NCBI RefSeq assembly: GCF_031202265.1
Contig: NZ_CP100604.1
Span: forward strand, 4,942,501-5,006,500
Reading direction: 5' to 3'
Origin: Bradyrhizobium sp. Ash2021
GTDB lineage: Bacteria; Pseudomonadota; Alphaproteobacteria; Rhizobiales; Xanthobacteraceae
DNA length: 64,000 bases
Positions 1 through 8,456 of this stretch are shown here, one piece after another. Every line of letters begins with the position of its first letter. Within the stretch, counting starts at the first letter, position 1. A program made the position numbers and the translations under genes. Below the pieces are notes generated by a model, which worked only from the letters and a program-made list of their open reading frames with translations, ran no database searches and was not told the DNA's origin.

Positions 1-72
1 CCAAGCGGCGCCTCACGACGCCGCTTGGGAGGGAAAGAAAGCCAGCGAGCGCGCGCCCGAGGGGCGCGCGCT
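1..72. repeat. Two adjacent perfect inverted repeats inside a coding region
   Basis: CCAAGCGGCG at 1-10 pairs with its complement at 19-28 (8-base loop). AGCGCGCGCCC at 48-58 pairs with its complement at 62-72 (3-base loop). Both lie in the frame of the replication-type protein. Confidence 0.7.
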
Positions 73-394
73 GGAAGAAGGGTTCAAGGAGTTTTGGCAA
101 CTCTGGCAGCGCGGACATCACGATGATCGAGAGCAGGTCTCCAAGGCCTTCATCGGTGCTGCCAGCAAACACGACATGGCGGACATCCTGGCGAGTGCGC
201 GGCGCTGGGCGGCTGCAAGAGAGCCACAGTATCTGCCGGAACCGGTGAAGTGGTTGAAGGGCGGCTGGCAGAGCGAACCGCCGCCCAAGCGGTCGACTGG
301 CGGTGGCAGTGGGCGCCGTTCTGGCGGAAAGCCTGACCCCGTCGAGGAAGCGCTGCGAGCCGGTGGATTCGATGTTGGAGGGAAGGACGAATGA
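2..394 (+). CDS. C-terminal part of a phage/plasmid replication-type protein (5' end outside window)
   Basis: The frame is open from the first bases of the window to a TGA at 392-394, so only about 130 C-terminal residues are visible. An aromatic block (FKEFWQLWQR) is followed by YLPEPVKWLKGGW, the kind of tail seen at the C-terminus of DnaD-like and phage replication proteins, and then a Gly/Ser/Arg-rich linker. The stop overlaps the next start (ATGA at 391-394), which implies translational coupling. The first 72 bases of the frame contain two perfect hairpins. The replication link is inferred from the tail motif only; the N-terminal DNA-binding part is not in the window. Confidence 0.6.
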   Translation, partial: QAAPHDAAWEGKKASERAPEGRALEEGFKEFWQLWQRGHHDDREQVSKAFIGAASKHDMADILASARRWAAAREPQYLPEPVKWLKGGWQSEPPPKRSTGGGSGRRSGGKPDPVEEALRAGGFDVGGKDE

Positions 395-1371
395 GCAAGA
401 TTCCTACGGTTCCGCCGACTGCAACGCGTTCGATCGCGCACTGGCCGACGCAGCAGAAAATCGAACGCGCGAAATACTGCCTCGACCGGCTCGTTGAGCA
501 CCATGAGGCGATGTCGAACGCTGCGAGAAGTTTGAAACAAGAGCCATCAGACAGCGAACTTAAACGAGCTCGAACTGTACTTGAGCGTTATGCGACATCC
601 GGTGCGCGCAAATCAGTTGCCGACGGCCATCTCGAGACACTGCTCAACGAATGCGAACCCACGGACTGGCTTGACGACAATGGCGATGTCCGAAAATCCG
701 AAATTGCCAAAATGATTGCGATGTTGCTCGGGAGTTTTTCGACATCAAACATTCCGAACCCCGCCGTATTCGCGCAGGTTTTGATCGATGACGTGATGGC
801 GCGCAATCCATACTTCTTCGTGGCGCTGGAATGCACATGTCGCGAAATCCGAACCAGGCAAAAGTTCATGCCTGCGATCTGCGAAGTCATCTCCGAACTC
901 GACAAGCAAAAAGATGCCTGGGACGAGCGCGACGATGCACTCCACGAGATTGAGGATCGATATGCCGAGCTGGTCAAGCTGGTCGCCAGCACCGAACAGA
1001 AACTTGAGGCCGAAGCCAAAGCCGTGCAGCGGAAGGCGGCCAAGGCAGCACCGCCGGTCGTCGGTGATCGCGTTCGCCATCTAAAGTTTGGCGCTGGCAC
1101 AGTCACCGAGCGGATCGAGGTATGGGGCGACCGCCACGACCATCACCGCGTGCTGTTCGACTCCAGCGGGGAGTCGCGTTACGTCGCCGGCATGGATTGT
1201 CTGGAAAAGCTGATCGAGGGTGATGAAACCTACACCGCGCCGATTCTGATGTTGGAGCACAACTCGTCACTGCCTATGGCACCACTTCATGACGAGTGCC
1301 AGACCGACACAAATCGCACTTTGGATTCGGATCCCAAGGTCAGCCGCCCAATCGCGTTTGATTCGGATTGA
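391..1371 (+). CDS. Hypothetical protein with coiled coil, coupled to replication-type gene
   Basis: This 326-residue protein starts at the ATGA overlap with the upstream frame. I recognise no named family. Visible features are an Ala/Lys/Glu-rich probable coiled coil at about residues 165-220, then a short block VVGDRVRHLKFGAGTVTE (about 223-240), which reads like the small beta-barrel 'GxxVrHxxFGxGtV' unit seen at the ends of UvrD/PcrA-type helicases and some plasmid proteins. The position between a replication-type gene and a GRPxGS-type gene suggests a mobile-element operon. Codon use resembles its neighbours. The function is unknown. Confidence 0.6.
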   Translation: MSKIPTVPPTATRSIAHWPTQQKIERAKYCLDRLVEHHEAMSNAARSLKQEPSDSELKRARTVLERYATSGARKSVADGHLETLLNECEPTDWLDDNGDVRKSEIAKMIAMLLGSFSTSNIPNPAVFAQVLIDDVMARNPYFFVALECTCREIRTRQKFMPAICEVISELDKQKDAWDERDDALHEIEDRYAELVKLVASTEQKLEAEAKAVQRKAAKAAPPVVGDRVRHLKFGAGTVTERIEVWGDRHDHHRVLFDSSGESRYVAGMDCLEKLIEGDETYTAPILMLEHNSSLPMAPLHDECQTDTNRTLDSDPKVSRPIAFDSD

Positions 1372-1402
1372 CGATTGACATCTCGCGCGAACACCCGTTG
1401 AG

Positions 1403-1436
1403 TTTACGGCGTAAGATCAACCATTTACGGGTTTAC
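1403..1436. promoter_or_regulatory. TTTACGG repeat array upstream of GRPxGS-type gene
   Basis: TTTACGG occurs at 1403-1409 and 1424-1430, which is 21 bases or two helical turns apart, and a partial TTTAC lies at 1432-1436. The array sits directly before the start at 1442. Spacing and position suggest an operator; the binding protein is not known. Confidence 0.35.
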
Positions 1437-1441
1437 AAACC

Positions 1442-1795
1442 ATGGCTGGAGGTCGCCCGGTCGGCTCAATCAACACGCAAAGGCCCTTCGCCGATGCCTT
1501 GAGAATGGAACTGGCGGCTGCTGGCGACAATCAGCGGGCGCTGCGCGCCATCGCGCGCAATTTGATCAACATCGCGAGCAGCGGCGAACCGATCGCACTC
1601 CAGGCGATCAGGGAGATTGCCGATCGCGTCGATGGCAAGGCGCGCCAGACGAGCGACATCACGCTTCGCAACGCGCTTGCGCGCGAGCTCACTGATGACG
1701 ACCTGGCTGCAATCGCAGTCGGGGCCAACGTGGAGCGTCAAGAGGCCCATGATGAGCCACAGGACCCACAGCCGGATTCATCAAAGCTGAACTGA
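1442..1795 (+). CDS. GRPxGS-type small DNA-element protein (DUF5681/terminase-small-like)
   Basis: The 117-residue protein opens with MAGGRPVGSINTQRPF, the 'GRPxGS' N-terminus typical of short proteins encoded next to phage or integrative-element replication and terminase genes. An Ala/Arg-rich helical middle (about residues 20-75) and an acidic, Gln/Pro-rich tail follow. No strong ribosome site is seen before the ATG. It lies 13 bases from the convergent integrase gene. A similar protein lies at 56819-57181, so the two ends of this accessory region carry related genes. The assignment rests on the N-terminal motif and context. Confidence 0.5.
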   Translation: MAGGRPVGSINTQRPFADALRMELAAAGDNQRALRAIARNLINIASSGEPIALQAIREIADRVDGKARQTSDITLRNALARELTDDDLAAIAVGANVERQEAHDEPQDPQPDSSKLN

Positions 1796-1808
1796 AGCGG
1801 GCGGCCGC

Positions 1809-2774
1809 TTAAAGCAACCCGGCGCCCGCATGATCCTTGAACAGTTCGGCGTCGCGGACGTAACCGCGCAGCGAATCAACAGCCCTGTGCCGGGAGACGT
1901 CCATCATCTTGAGAATTGACGCGCCGTTTGACGCAGCTGACGTGAGAAAGCCGGACCGCAGCGAATGGCCAGAGAAGGTACTGGCGTCCAGACCCACGCT
2001 GCCGGCCATCGCCTTGACGATGCTGGCGACAGACCGATCAGTAAGCCGAGCACTTGCGACCACGCCGGCTTTGTTCACCGATCGGAACAGCGCGCCGGAC
2101 TCGATTCCGGCCGCGTCCAGCCACGCGCGCAACGCCCGTACCGGACAGGCGAACATACCACGGGCAATAGCGATGGTGGCACCTTCGCGGTCCTGATCGG
2201 TCTTCGACTGGCGGATCGTGACCCGAAGGCCGGCCTCCGATTCCTCGATATCAGCCACGTCCAGTGCAACCAGCTCCGATCGCCGGAATGCGCCGGCGAA
2301 GCCAAGCAGGATCAATGCCCGATCGCGCTTGCCTGCCAATGTGTTTGGGGAGGCCGTTACCATGGCTTTGATGCGTTCCGCCACGGCAGGGGCCTTGCGC
2401 ACCTTGGCCGCGCCCACCGAACGCCTGATGCCACGCAGGGTCGCCTTGACGCCTTCTGCGTCGGTTGGCGTGGCAAGGCTGGCGAGCTTGTGAGCATAGC
2501 GGATGGCGGCAACGCGCCGGCCGAGCGTTGAAGGCCTGACGCCGGCGTCGGCTTCTGCCGCCAGGAACGCCGCCACGGTCTCAGGGGCAGCCGGCAAGGA
2601 TTGCGCGCCTTTACCGTCGCACCATTCCTTGAACAGTCGAAAGTCCGTGCCGTAGGCCTTGCGCGTCGCGGGTGCTTTCTCGGCCTTGGCGTAGTTGACC
2701 GCCGCGGCCAGATCAGGGGCGAGCGTCACCGAAACGGAACTCGAGGCATTCTGGATGGCGAGCGGTGCGGTCAT
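1809..2774 (-). CDS. Tyrosine recombinase / phage-type integrase
   Basis: The 321-residue protein has the two-part layout of tyrosine recombinases: an N-terminal SAM-like core-binding domain (about residues 25-110) and a catalytic domain (about 130-310). The active-site set can be read: Arg164/165 in GAFRRSEL, Lys191 in QSKTDQ, His270-x-x-Arg273 in GHSLRSG, His296 in SRHRAV and nucleophile Tyr305 in LRGYVR. All residues are present, so it should be active. Such enzymes catalyse site-specific integration and excision of mobile DNA. It is divergent from a ribbon-helix-helix gene, with two palindromes between them. Attachment sites could not be identified in the window. Confidence 0.92.
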   Translation of the reverse strand: MTAPLAIQNASSSVSVTLAPDLAAAVNYAKAEKAPATRKAYGTDFRLFKEWCDGKGAQSLPAAPETVAAFLAAEADAGVRPSTLGRRVAAIRYAHKLASLATPTDAEGVKATLRGIRRSVGAAKVRKAPAVAERIKAMVTASPNTLAGKRDRALILLGFAGAFRRSELVALDVADIEESEAGLRVTIRQSKTDQDREGATIAIARGMFACPVRALRAWLDAAGIESGALFRSVNKAGVVASARLTDRSVASIVKAMAGSVGLDASTFSGHSLRSGFLTSAASNGASILKMMDVSRHRAVDSLRGYVRDAELFKDHAGAGLL

Positions 2775-2790
2775 GGCAAGAGTTCCATTA

Positions 2791-2816
2791 CTTCCGAGAA
2801 TTACGGTTATCGGAAG
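2791..2816. promoter_or_regulatory. Imperfect palindrome upstream of the integrase
   Basis: CTTCCGAGAA (2791-2800) and TTATCGGAAG (2807-2816) form an inverted repeat matching at 9 of 10 positions around a 6-base spacer. It begins 17 bases before the integrase start, a suitable place for an operator or an integrase arm site. Confidence 0.4.
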
Positions 2817-2829
2817 CTATATCGACTTT

Positions 2830-2839
2830 GTGATATCAC
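2830..2839. promoter_or_regulatory. Perfect 10-base palindrome GTGATATCAC
   Basis: GTGATATCAC lies in the divergent region between the integrase and the ribbon-helix-helix gene. It is a plausible binding site for that protein, but this is inference from position. Confidence 0.3.
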
Positions 2840-2916
2840 GCAAGCACGATCTGCTGGGTTGGCAATATTGAGGCGATTTCGCTATCTCTCGGTTTGACGT
2901 CCTTGGAGCACCACCC

Positions 2917-3132
2917 ATGTCCCGACCAGCCAAGCCGACCAGGCTCAAGTCCCGCGATGCCGGATCCTTCAAGGGATTGCTGATCAGAATGAACCTCGAG
3001 GGCTGGCGATCCCTGCGGATCCTGGCGGCCGAAACCGACGCAACCCTGAACTCCCTGGCGATCGAGGCCTTCAACGATCTCCTGAAGAAGCACGGCAAGA
3101 AGCAGACGATCGAAAATCCATTGGCGGATTAG
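2917..3132 (+). CDS. Ribbon-helix-helix DNA-binding protein (antitoxin-like)
   Basis: This 71-residue basic protein has the ribbon-helix-helix pattern: a strand at FKGLLIRMNLEGW (about 18-30), helix A around LRILAAETDAT and helix B at NSLAIEAFNDLLKKHG. It resembles the 'antitoxin-like RHH' group often encoded beside integrases and plasmid genes. No toxin gene follows; the next 300 bases hold a repeat. It may act as a regulator of the divergent integrase, with the palindromes at 2791-2816 and 2830-2839 as candidate sites. That regulatory role is inferred. Confidence 0.7.
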   Translation: MSRPAKPTRLKSRDAGSFKGLLIRMNLEGWRSLRILAAETDATLNSLAIEAFNDLLKKHGKKQTIENPLAD

Positions 3133-3175
3133 CTTCGCGCTCGATCCAGGTCATCGACCGACGCCGCCGTTGAAT

Positions 3176-3297
3176 TTGTGGGGGTGGCGGGGCGGGGTAA
3201 GGGGCCAATTTCCAGTTATCAAGAGAACCGGAAGCCCCCAACCGCTACCGCGCAATTCCCAAGCTCAAACACTGACACTACATTCATTCATCCGCGC
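3176..3297. repeat. Intergenic GGGGCC repeat, copy 1
   Basis: The pattern GGGGTAAGGGGCCA, then AACCGGAAGCCCCC, then AAACACTGACACTACATTCA recurs, diverged, near 5590-5660, 33220-33330 and 40820-40935. The G-rich and C-rich halves can pair. The rest of 3133-3528 holds no gene I can support. Confidence 0.55.
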
Positions 3298-3453
3298 AGA
3301 AAATCAGAACCCGGCTAACGAAACATACGCGACGAGCCAGCCTGCTGATGTCTGCTTTTGGGGGGATGAACGGACATGGCGGTGAAGCATGGCGACTTCC
3401 GAGTTTGACCCATCTGCGACATGGGGCTCCAGACTTTCGCAGCGCAAAAAGCT

Positions 3454-3482
3454 TTGTTCGTTCCTTCGCTAAAGCGTGATAT
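3454..3482 (+). promoter_or_regulatory. Candidate sigma-70 promoter, conserved with the 49.7 kb copy
   Basis: TTGTTC (3454-3459) and TGATAT (3477-3482) are separated by 17 bases. The same arrangement (TTGTTT, 17 bases, TGATAT) occurs inverted at 49673-49701 before an intact ABC binding-protein gene, so the pair is conserved across two copies of the leader. Confidence 0.5.
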
Positions 3483-3528
3483 TGTCCCCTCTATTGCATG
3501 CACACGACCTCCGGAGGGAGGGGTCCGC

Positions 3529-3747
3529 GTGGCAATCCACATCCGACGGCGGGAATTCATATTTGCACTGGGCGGCGCAGCAGCTGCGTGGCCGCTCGCT
3601 GCACGCGCGCAGCATGCAGCAGGGGCAGATCGGCTGCACGCCAGCGCAAGAATTAAGCAAGGGCCGAACCGTGCAGGGAGAGAAGCATGCGAAGCGGGCG
3701 CGCGTTTGCTGCCGCGATGTCGTGCCTGTTGCTCCTGGGCAGCATAG
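3529..3747 (+). pseudogene. Orphan leader and Tat signal of an ABC substrate-binding protein
   Basis: A GTG start at 3529 after GGAGGGAGGGG encodes a VAIHIRRREFIF leader ending in AWPLAARAQH, nearly identical to the signal peptide of the intact binding protein at 48650-49627. After the signal the similarity stops. The frame runs through unrelated sequence and overlaps the start of the next gene before stopping at 3745-3747. I read it as the 5' end of a lost ABC_sub_bind (PF04392-type) gene whose body was removed, leaving the promoter and signal upstream of a different transporter gene. Confidence 0.7.
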
Positions 3748-5282
3748 CGATCGCGGGCGAGCCGAAGCAAGGCGGTATTTTCCGGATCTATCACCGCGAC
3801 AGCCCCGGCAGCGCGTCGATCCATGAGGGCGCGACCAATTCGATCAACATCCCCTTCATGCCCGTCTTCAACAACCTGGTCATCTATGACCAGCACATCG
3901 CGCAGAACAGCTTGGACGACATCCGCCCCGAGCTCGCGGAAAGCTGGGCGTGGAGCGCCGACAAGAAGACGCTGACTTTCAAGTTGCGGCAGGGCGTCAA
4001 ATGGCATGACGGCAAGCCGTTCACGTCGGCCGACGTCAAATGCACCTTCGACATGCTGATGGGCCAGTCGCAGCAAAAGTTCCGCCAGAACCCGCGCAAG
4101 ACCTGGTACGATCAGGTCAATGACGTCACAACCAACGGCGACTACGAAGCCTCCTTCAATCTGAAGCGGCTGCAGCCCTCGCTGCTGGCACTGCTCGCCT
4201 CCGGCTACACGCCGGTCTATCCCTGCCACGTAAGCCCAGCGGAGATGCGCACCCATCCGATCGGCACCGGCCCGTTCAAATTCGTGGAGTTCAAGGCCAA
4301 CGAATCGATCAAGCTGACGCGCAACGAGAATTACTGGAAGAAGGGCCTGCCGTATCTCGATGGCATCGAATTCACCATCATTCCGAACCGCTCGACCGCG
4401 ATCCTCGCTTTCATCGCCGGCAAGTTCGACATGACCTACCCGACCGAGGTGACGATCCCGCTTTTGAAGGACGTCAAGACCCAGGCACCGAACGCGGTCT
4501 GTGTCGTTGCGCCGACCAACGTCTCGGCCAACATCATCGTCAACTCCTCGAATCGGCCGTTCGATAATCTGGACATCCGCCGCGCGCTGGCACTCGCGCT
4601 CGACCGCAAGGCCTTCATCTCGATCCTGTTCGAGGGCCAGGGCGATATCGGCGGCACCATGGAGCCCGCGCCGGACGGGCTGTGGGCGATGCCGAAGGAG
4701 ATGCTGGAGCAGATTCCGGGCTATGGCCCTGACATCAACGCCAACCGCGAAGCGGCGAAGAAGCTGATGCAGAAGGCGGGCTACGGCCCCGACAAGCACC
4801 TCGCCGTCAAGGTCTCCACCCGCAACATCCCGATCTACCGCGATCCCGCGGTGATTCTCATCGACCAGCTCAAGAGCATCTATATCGATGGCGAGCTCGA
4901 CGTCGTCGACACCGCGCAATGGTTCCCGAAGGTCGCGCGCAAGGATTACGCGCTCGGCCTCAATCTGACCGGCAACGCCGTCGACGATCCCGACCAGTCG
5001 TTCTACGAGAACTATTCCTGCGGCTCGGAGCGGAACTACACGAACTACTGCAACAAGGACATCGAAAAGCTGTTCGACGAGCAGTCGCAGGAAACGGACG
5101 TCCAGAAGCGCAAGAAGCTGGTCTGGGAGATCGACAAGAAGTTGCAGGAGGACGTCGCCCGTCCGATCATCTTCCACAGCCGCCAGGGCACCTGCTGGCA
5201 GCCCTATGTCAAGGGCGTCACCATCATGGTGAACAGCTCTTTTAACGGCTATCGTTACGAGGACGTGTGGCTGAACAAGTAG
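3687..5282 (+). CDS. Peptide/nickel-type ABC transporter substrate-binding protein (SBP_bac_5)
   Basis: The 531-residue protein has a signal peptide (MRSGRAFAAAMSCLLLLGS, cleavage near IAIAGEPKQ) followed by the family-5 solute-binding fold. Typical landmarks are LAESWAWSADKKTLTFKLR (about 90-110), GVKWHDGKPFTSADVK (about 110-125), GTGPFKFVEF (about 190) and DIRRALALALDRKAF (about 295-310). Such proteins bind peptides, nickel or other solutes in the periplasm for an ABC importer. No permease or ATPase gene follows, so it is an orphan. It may be transcribed from the inherited promoter at 3454-3482. The ligand cannot be predicted. Confidence 0.88.
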   Translation: MRSGRAFAAAMSCLLLLGSIAIAGEPKQGGIFRIYHRDSPGSASIHEGATNSINIPFMPVFNNLVIYDQHIAQNSLDDIRPELAESWAWSADKKTLTFKLRQGVKWHDGKPFTSADVKCTFDMLMGQSQQKFRQNPRKTWYDQVNDVTTNGDYEASFNLKRLQPSLLALLASGYTPVYPCHVSPAEMRTHPIGTGPFKFVEFKANESIKLTRNENYWKKGLPYLDGIEFTIIPNRSTAILAFIAGKFDMTYPTEVTIPLLKDVKTQAPNAVCVVAPTNVSANIIVNSSNRPFDNLDIRRALALALDRKAFISILFEGQGDIGGTMEPAPDGLWAMPKEMLEQIPGYGPDINANREAAKKLMQKAGYGPDKHLAVKVSTRNIPIYRDPAVILIDQLKSIYIDGELDVVDTAQWFPKVARKDYALGLNLTGNAVDDPDQSFYENYSCGSERNYTNYCNKDIEKLFDEQSQETDVQKRKKLVWEIDKKLQEDVARPIIFHSRQGTCWQPYVKGVTIMVNSSFNGYRYEDVWLNK

Positions 5283-5489
5283 GGTCCGCTGCAAAGCCAT
5301 TTGCTGCGCTGCACGAGTCCGGCTGTGGCACATTTGAGACCTCCCGCGATGTTTGCTGTCCGGTCGCTATCGGAGGACAAGCGGACATGTCGCGGCCATA
5401 GCAAGATCGACGCGAATGATCCGATCATCTCCGGCGATCGACTGCTCGACTGCGAAATGGTCGGTGGGGTTCGCGCTGTGATCTTGATG

Positions 5490-5660
5490 GTTCGGTGGGA
5501 CGTGGACGGCATCGAACGTGAAGAACATCATCACGCGATCGGAGGGCTGAGGCGCTGCGGATCGGGGGGAGAGCCCAGGCGCGGTTGACGAGGCCCCGGC
5601 GGGGTGGGGTAAGGGGCCGATTTCGGCAACCAGTGAAAACGATAAGGCCCCCGCCATGTA
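5490..5660. repeat. Intergenic repeat unit, copy 2 (GGGGCC family plus decayed coding-like block)
   Basis: AACATCATCACGCGATCGG and GAGGGCTGA, then GGGGTAAGGGGCC and AAGGCCCCC, match the block at 40740-40890. The shared upstream part reads like the end of a decayed coding sequence. The remainder of 5283-5804 shows no supportable gene. Confidence 0.55.
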
Positions 5661-5944
5661 CCGACCAACAATTTCGGTCACCGCTCTTGCGCCTTGAAAC
5701 AGATGATGCGACATCAAGCGATTACGGTGGTTAGTTTTAGAATTGTGTATTTGTTCAGGTAAGTGGTGGCGGTAGGCGCAATCAATCAAGATTTCATCGA
5801 GGCATCACTGAGCCTCAATGCATTCCCCGATCTTTTGAGAAAACGCAGGGTCTAACTTATCTATCTCCTGGCAGATTTCGTCTCGAATTTCCTCGGCGGG
5901 GGATAAACACATTCATCTCAGATAGCGCATCGATGAATTCTTGG

Positions 5945-7361
5945 GAGCTATCGCCAATTTTTGGTGACGGCCTGATCAGTCAGGCGGCGGCGGTTGCGGG
6001 CTGAGGGGCGGCCAGCTTGGCGGTGACCTCGATCCCGTCGGTGAATTTCACACCGAGAATGATCTTTGGCAAGTGTGCATGTCCGTCGAGCCGTCGCCAG
6101 GATCGTTGCGCCCCTTCGACCAGCTTGAATACCATGGCGAGAGCGGTCTTGTTTGAGAGGCAGCCTTTCGATCGGATCGTGCGGTGGCGGACGGTCGCGA
6201 AAGTGCTTTCAATCGGGTTGGTGGTGCGCAGGTGCTTCCAATGCTCGGCCGGGAAGTCGTAGAAGGCGAGCAGCAGGTCGCGATCCTTCGTCAGACAATC
6301 GACGGCCTTCTGGTATTTCGGCGTGTAGCTTTCGATGAAGGCGTCGAAGGCGACTTCGGCATTGGCCTTGGTCTCGGCCATCCAGATTTCCTGCAGCGCC
6401 CGCTTGGCCTTTGGTTGCACACTCTTGGGTAATTTGCCCAGCACGTTCGCCGTCTTGTGCACCCAACAGCGCTGCTCGCGTGCTTTCGGCCAGACCTCGC
6501 CGGCCGCTTTCCAGAAGCCGAGCGCGCCGTCGGCGATCATCAGCTCGGGCCGGGCATCGAGCCCGCATCGCTTCAGATCCAGCAGCAGATCGCGCCAATC
6601 CTGCGCACTTTCCCGAGCGCCATCGGTGAACCCGACGAGCTCTTTCTTGCCCTCGGGCGTCGCGCCGATCAGCACCAGGATGCACTGCTTTTCATCTTCC
6701 AGCCGCGCCTCGAGGTGGATGCCGTCCGCCCAGACGTACACGTAGCGCTTGCCCGACAAATCACGCTTGCGCCACTGGGCATGATCATCCTGCCAGCCGT
6801 CCTTCAGGCGGCCGATGGCGCTGGCCGAGAGGCCGGGCGCATCCTTGCCGAGCAAGGCCGCCAGAGCGTCCGAGAAATCGCCGGTCGAGATGCCCTTCAG
6901 GTAGAGGATCGGTAGCAGCGTCTCGATCGACTTCGAGCGGCGCATATAGGGCGGCAAGATCGATGGCGAGAAGCGGATGCGGCGGGGATCGCCGGCTGCG
7001 GCCTCGCGATCGCGCACGCGGGGCTGGCGCACCGGGACCGCGCCGATGCCCGTCATCACCTCGCGCTCGGGCAGATGACCGTGGCGCACCACGCGTTGGT
7101 GGCCATCCTCGGTCTTCAAATCGGCATGCTTGGAAAGAAACCCGGCGACCTCGGCCTCCACCGCCTGGGCGAGAAGGGCACGCGCCCCATCGCGCAAAAT
7201 GTCGGTGAGTTGGTCGCTGAAAGTTCCTGGCTGAATCAGTTTTACGACGGTATCCTTAGACACGGCATATCGCTCCTTTGGTGGAGAAGTGGAGGCGTTG
7301 AACACCCCCACGATATGCCGCCTTCCCGATTCACGCCGTCACCAACTTTGGGCCATAGCTC
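5945..7361 (-). mobile_element. IS256-family insertion sequence, copy 1 (complete)
   Basis: The element is 1417 bases long. Its ends GAGCTATCGCCAA (5945) and the complement of GAGCTATGGCCCAA (ending at 7361) form imperfect 27-base inverted repeats with 22 matches. It is flanked by the 9-base direct repeat AATTCTTGG at 5936-5944 and 7362-7370, as expected for target duplication in this family. It interrupts a small gene. Its transposase is identical to those of two other copies in the window. Confidence 0.93.
5980..7263 (-). CDS. IS256-family (Mutator-type) transposase, copy 1
   Basis: The 427-residue DDE transposase has catalytic Asp180 (VWADGIH), Asp245 (IADGALGFW) and Glu352 (NPIESTF), with the family C-x-x-H pair at 266-269 (CWVH). 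I chose the GTG at 7263 because AAAGGAG lies about nine bases upstream. An in-frame ATG at 7311 has no ribosome site, and the ATG between the two is out of frame. The start VSKDTVVKLIQPGTF fits the family N-terminus. All catalytic residues are intact. Confidence 0.93.
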   Translation of the reverse strand: MSKDTVVKLIQPGTFSDQLTDILRDGARALLAQAVEAEVAGFLSKHADLKTEDGHQRVVRHGHLPEREVMTGIGAVPVRQPRVRDREAAAGDPRRIRFSPSILPPYMRRSKSIETLLPILYLKGISTGDFSDALAALLGKDAPGLSASAIGRLKDGWQDDHAQWRKRDLSGKRYVYVWADGIHLEARLEDEKQCILVLIGATPEGKKELVGFTDGARESAQDWRDLLLDLKRCGLDARPELMIADGALGFWKAAGEVWPKAREQRCWVHKTANVLGKLPKSVQPKAKRALQEIWMAETKANAEVAFDAFIESYTPKYQKAVDCLTKDRDLLLAFYDFPAEHWKHLRTTNPIESTFATVRHRTIRSKGCLSNKTALAMVFKLVEGAQRSWRRLDGHAHLPKIILGVKFTDGIEVTAKLAAPQPATAAA

Positions 7362-7596
7362 AATTCTTGGGCGGTTTTCATACTAGTCTTTCCCGCTGCC
7401 ATGAATTTATATTCGTCACCCATGCTGAAGTGTCGGATCGAAAACGTGCCGTCTTTTCGTTTTGTAAAGACAACAGTATCTGTCCACGACGACATCATCG
7501 TCGCATTGTCTTTCTGCCAAATGATGATGCGTTCTGCCATGAACAGCGATTTCCTAACCGCAACGTCTTGCTATATTTGAACGAAACCCGAAGGAA

Positions 7597-7887
7597 ATGA
7601 AATTGCCGAAAGCACCTTACAAAATATTTTCGATCTCGTGGGGCAATGGTGGCGAGGTTTGCGTCGAGCTTTCAGTGAGCAAGGCACAATGGGATCGAAT
7701 TGTTCGTGGCGACACAATTTCCATCAAAGGCGAAGGTTATGGCTACGACGGTGATTGGTTCAAGGACATATGGAATTTCTCCGGTGGACTGGATGGCAAT
7801 TTGGAGGTTTGTTACGGGCAACCATCAATCGGCGACTATTCAGGTCAGGGGTTTGTTGGGGCACCAAGGGATGCTCTGACCGATTGA
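7597..7887 (+). CDS. Hypothetical protein
   Basis: The 96-residue protein (MKLPKAPYKIFSISWGNGGEV...) is rich in Gly, Trp and acidic residues and looks like an all-beta cytoplasmic domain. Its base composition is lower in GC than the surrounding genes, which suggests recent acquisition. There is a weak ribosome site (AAGGAA directly before the ATG). I do not recognise a family. It is divergent from the gene broken by IS256 copy 1. Confidence 0.5.
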   Translation: MKLPKAPYKIFSISWGNGGEVCVELSVSKAQWDRIVRGDTISIKGEGYGYDGDWFKDIWNFSGGLDGNLEVCYGQPSIGDYSGQGFVGAPRDALTD

Positions 7888-8456
7888 TACCTTTGCCGAA
7901 CTGCCGGCTTGTAATCGCCGCGATTGAGCTTACGGTACTGATTGCATCTCGACGAAGGCTGGCACCTTCACCAACCTGCCACGCTGCGGCAAGGTGGTCT
8001 CCACGACAGTGGGATGTGGCCGTTCTTTACGGCAAACTCAGCAGAGTGGTGCCAGCCCTCAAAGAGAGGGATTAATGACAGCGCCAGCACCCAATCAACA
8101 TAATGATACTCAAATGACGCGCAGACTTCCTTGGTGCTGCCGCGTCACTGTTCTGTGCGCCGGCCATCGTGCGGTCCACCAGCCTCATGCCTGTGCGCAG
8201 TGCGCAGCTTAATAGTACCGATTGGACCTCAATTTGCCGGGTTCTTGGAACGCTTATTTGACCACTCGCTCGACAGCAATTTGAAAACAGGCCGAATGGG
8301 CACGAATATCGATGGGAGAATAATTCCCGGAGCTGAGGCTCGCCGATTGGTCGCTCGTGCGCGGGCACAAGGATGGCTTCCACCTGGGGTTGATCAGGTC
8401 TGCGGCGCCCAGGAGATCGGGCTGATGGGTTTGGTCAAGTAGAAAGGACGATGACT
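7888..8456. other. Region without a supportable gene
   Basis: Several open frames exist (for example one from 8296 to 8442 on the plus strand), but none has a ribosome site or recognisable family. I see no terminator or repeat. Confidence 0.4.

Larger units (their letters stand above)
5805..7540 (-). pseudogene. Hypothetical gene split by IS256 copy 1 and frameshifted
   Basis: The 5' part reads from ATG 7540 to the element edge (MAERIIIWQKDN ... SMKTAQE). Beyond the element and its 9-base target duplication the frame resumes at 5944 with FIDALSEMNVFIP. One base too many in the G run at 5898-5902 then breaks the frame; corrected, it continues AEEIRDEICQEIDKLDPAF and ends at 5805. The rebuilt protein has about 105 residues and no family I recognise. 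The gene carries two separate lesions, insertion and frameshift. Confidence 0.7.

Noticed and set aside
3315..5333. 672-codon open frame on the minus strand
   Set aside because: It is antisense to the dipeptide-type binding-protein gene, which has clear family motifs; the minus frame has none and is a by-product of GC-rich codon use.
6209..6685. 158-codon frame inside IS256 (repeated in all copies)
   Set aside because: It is a shifted reading of the transposase gene, not a second IS protein.
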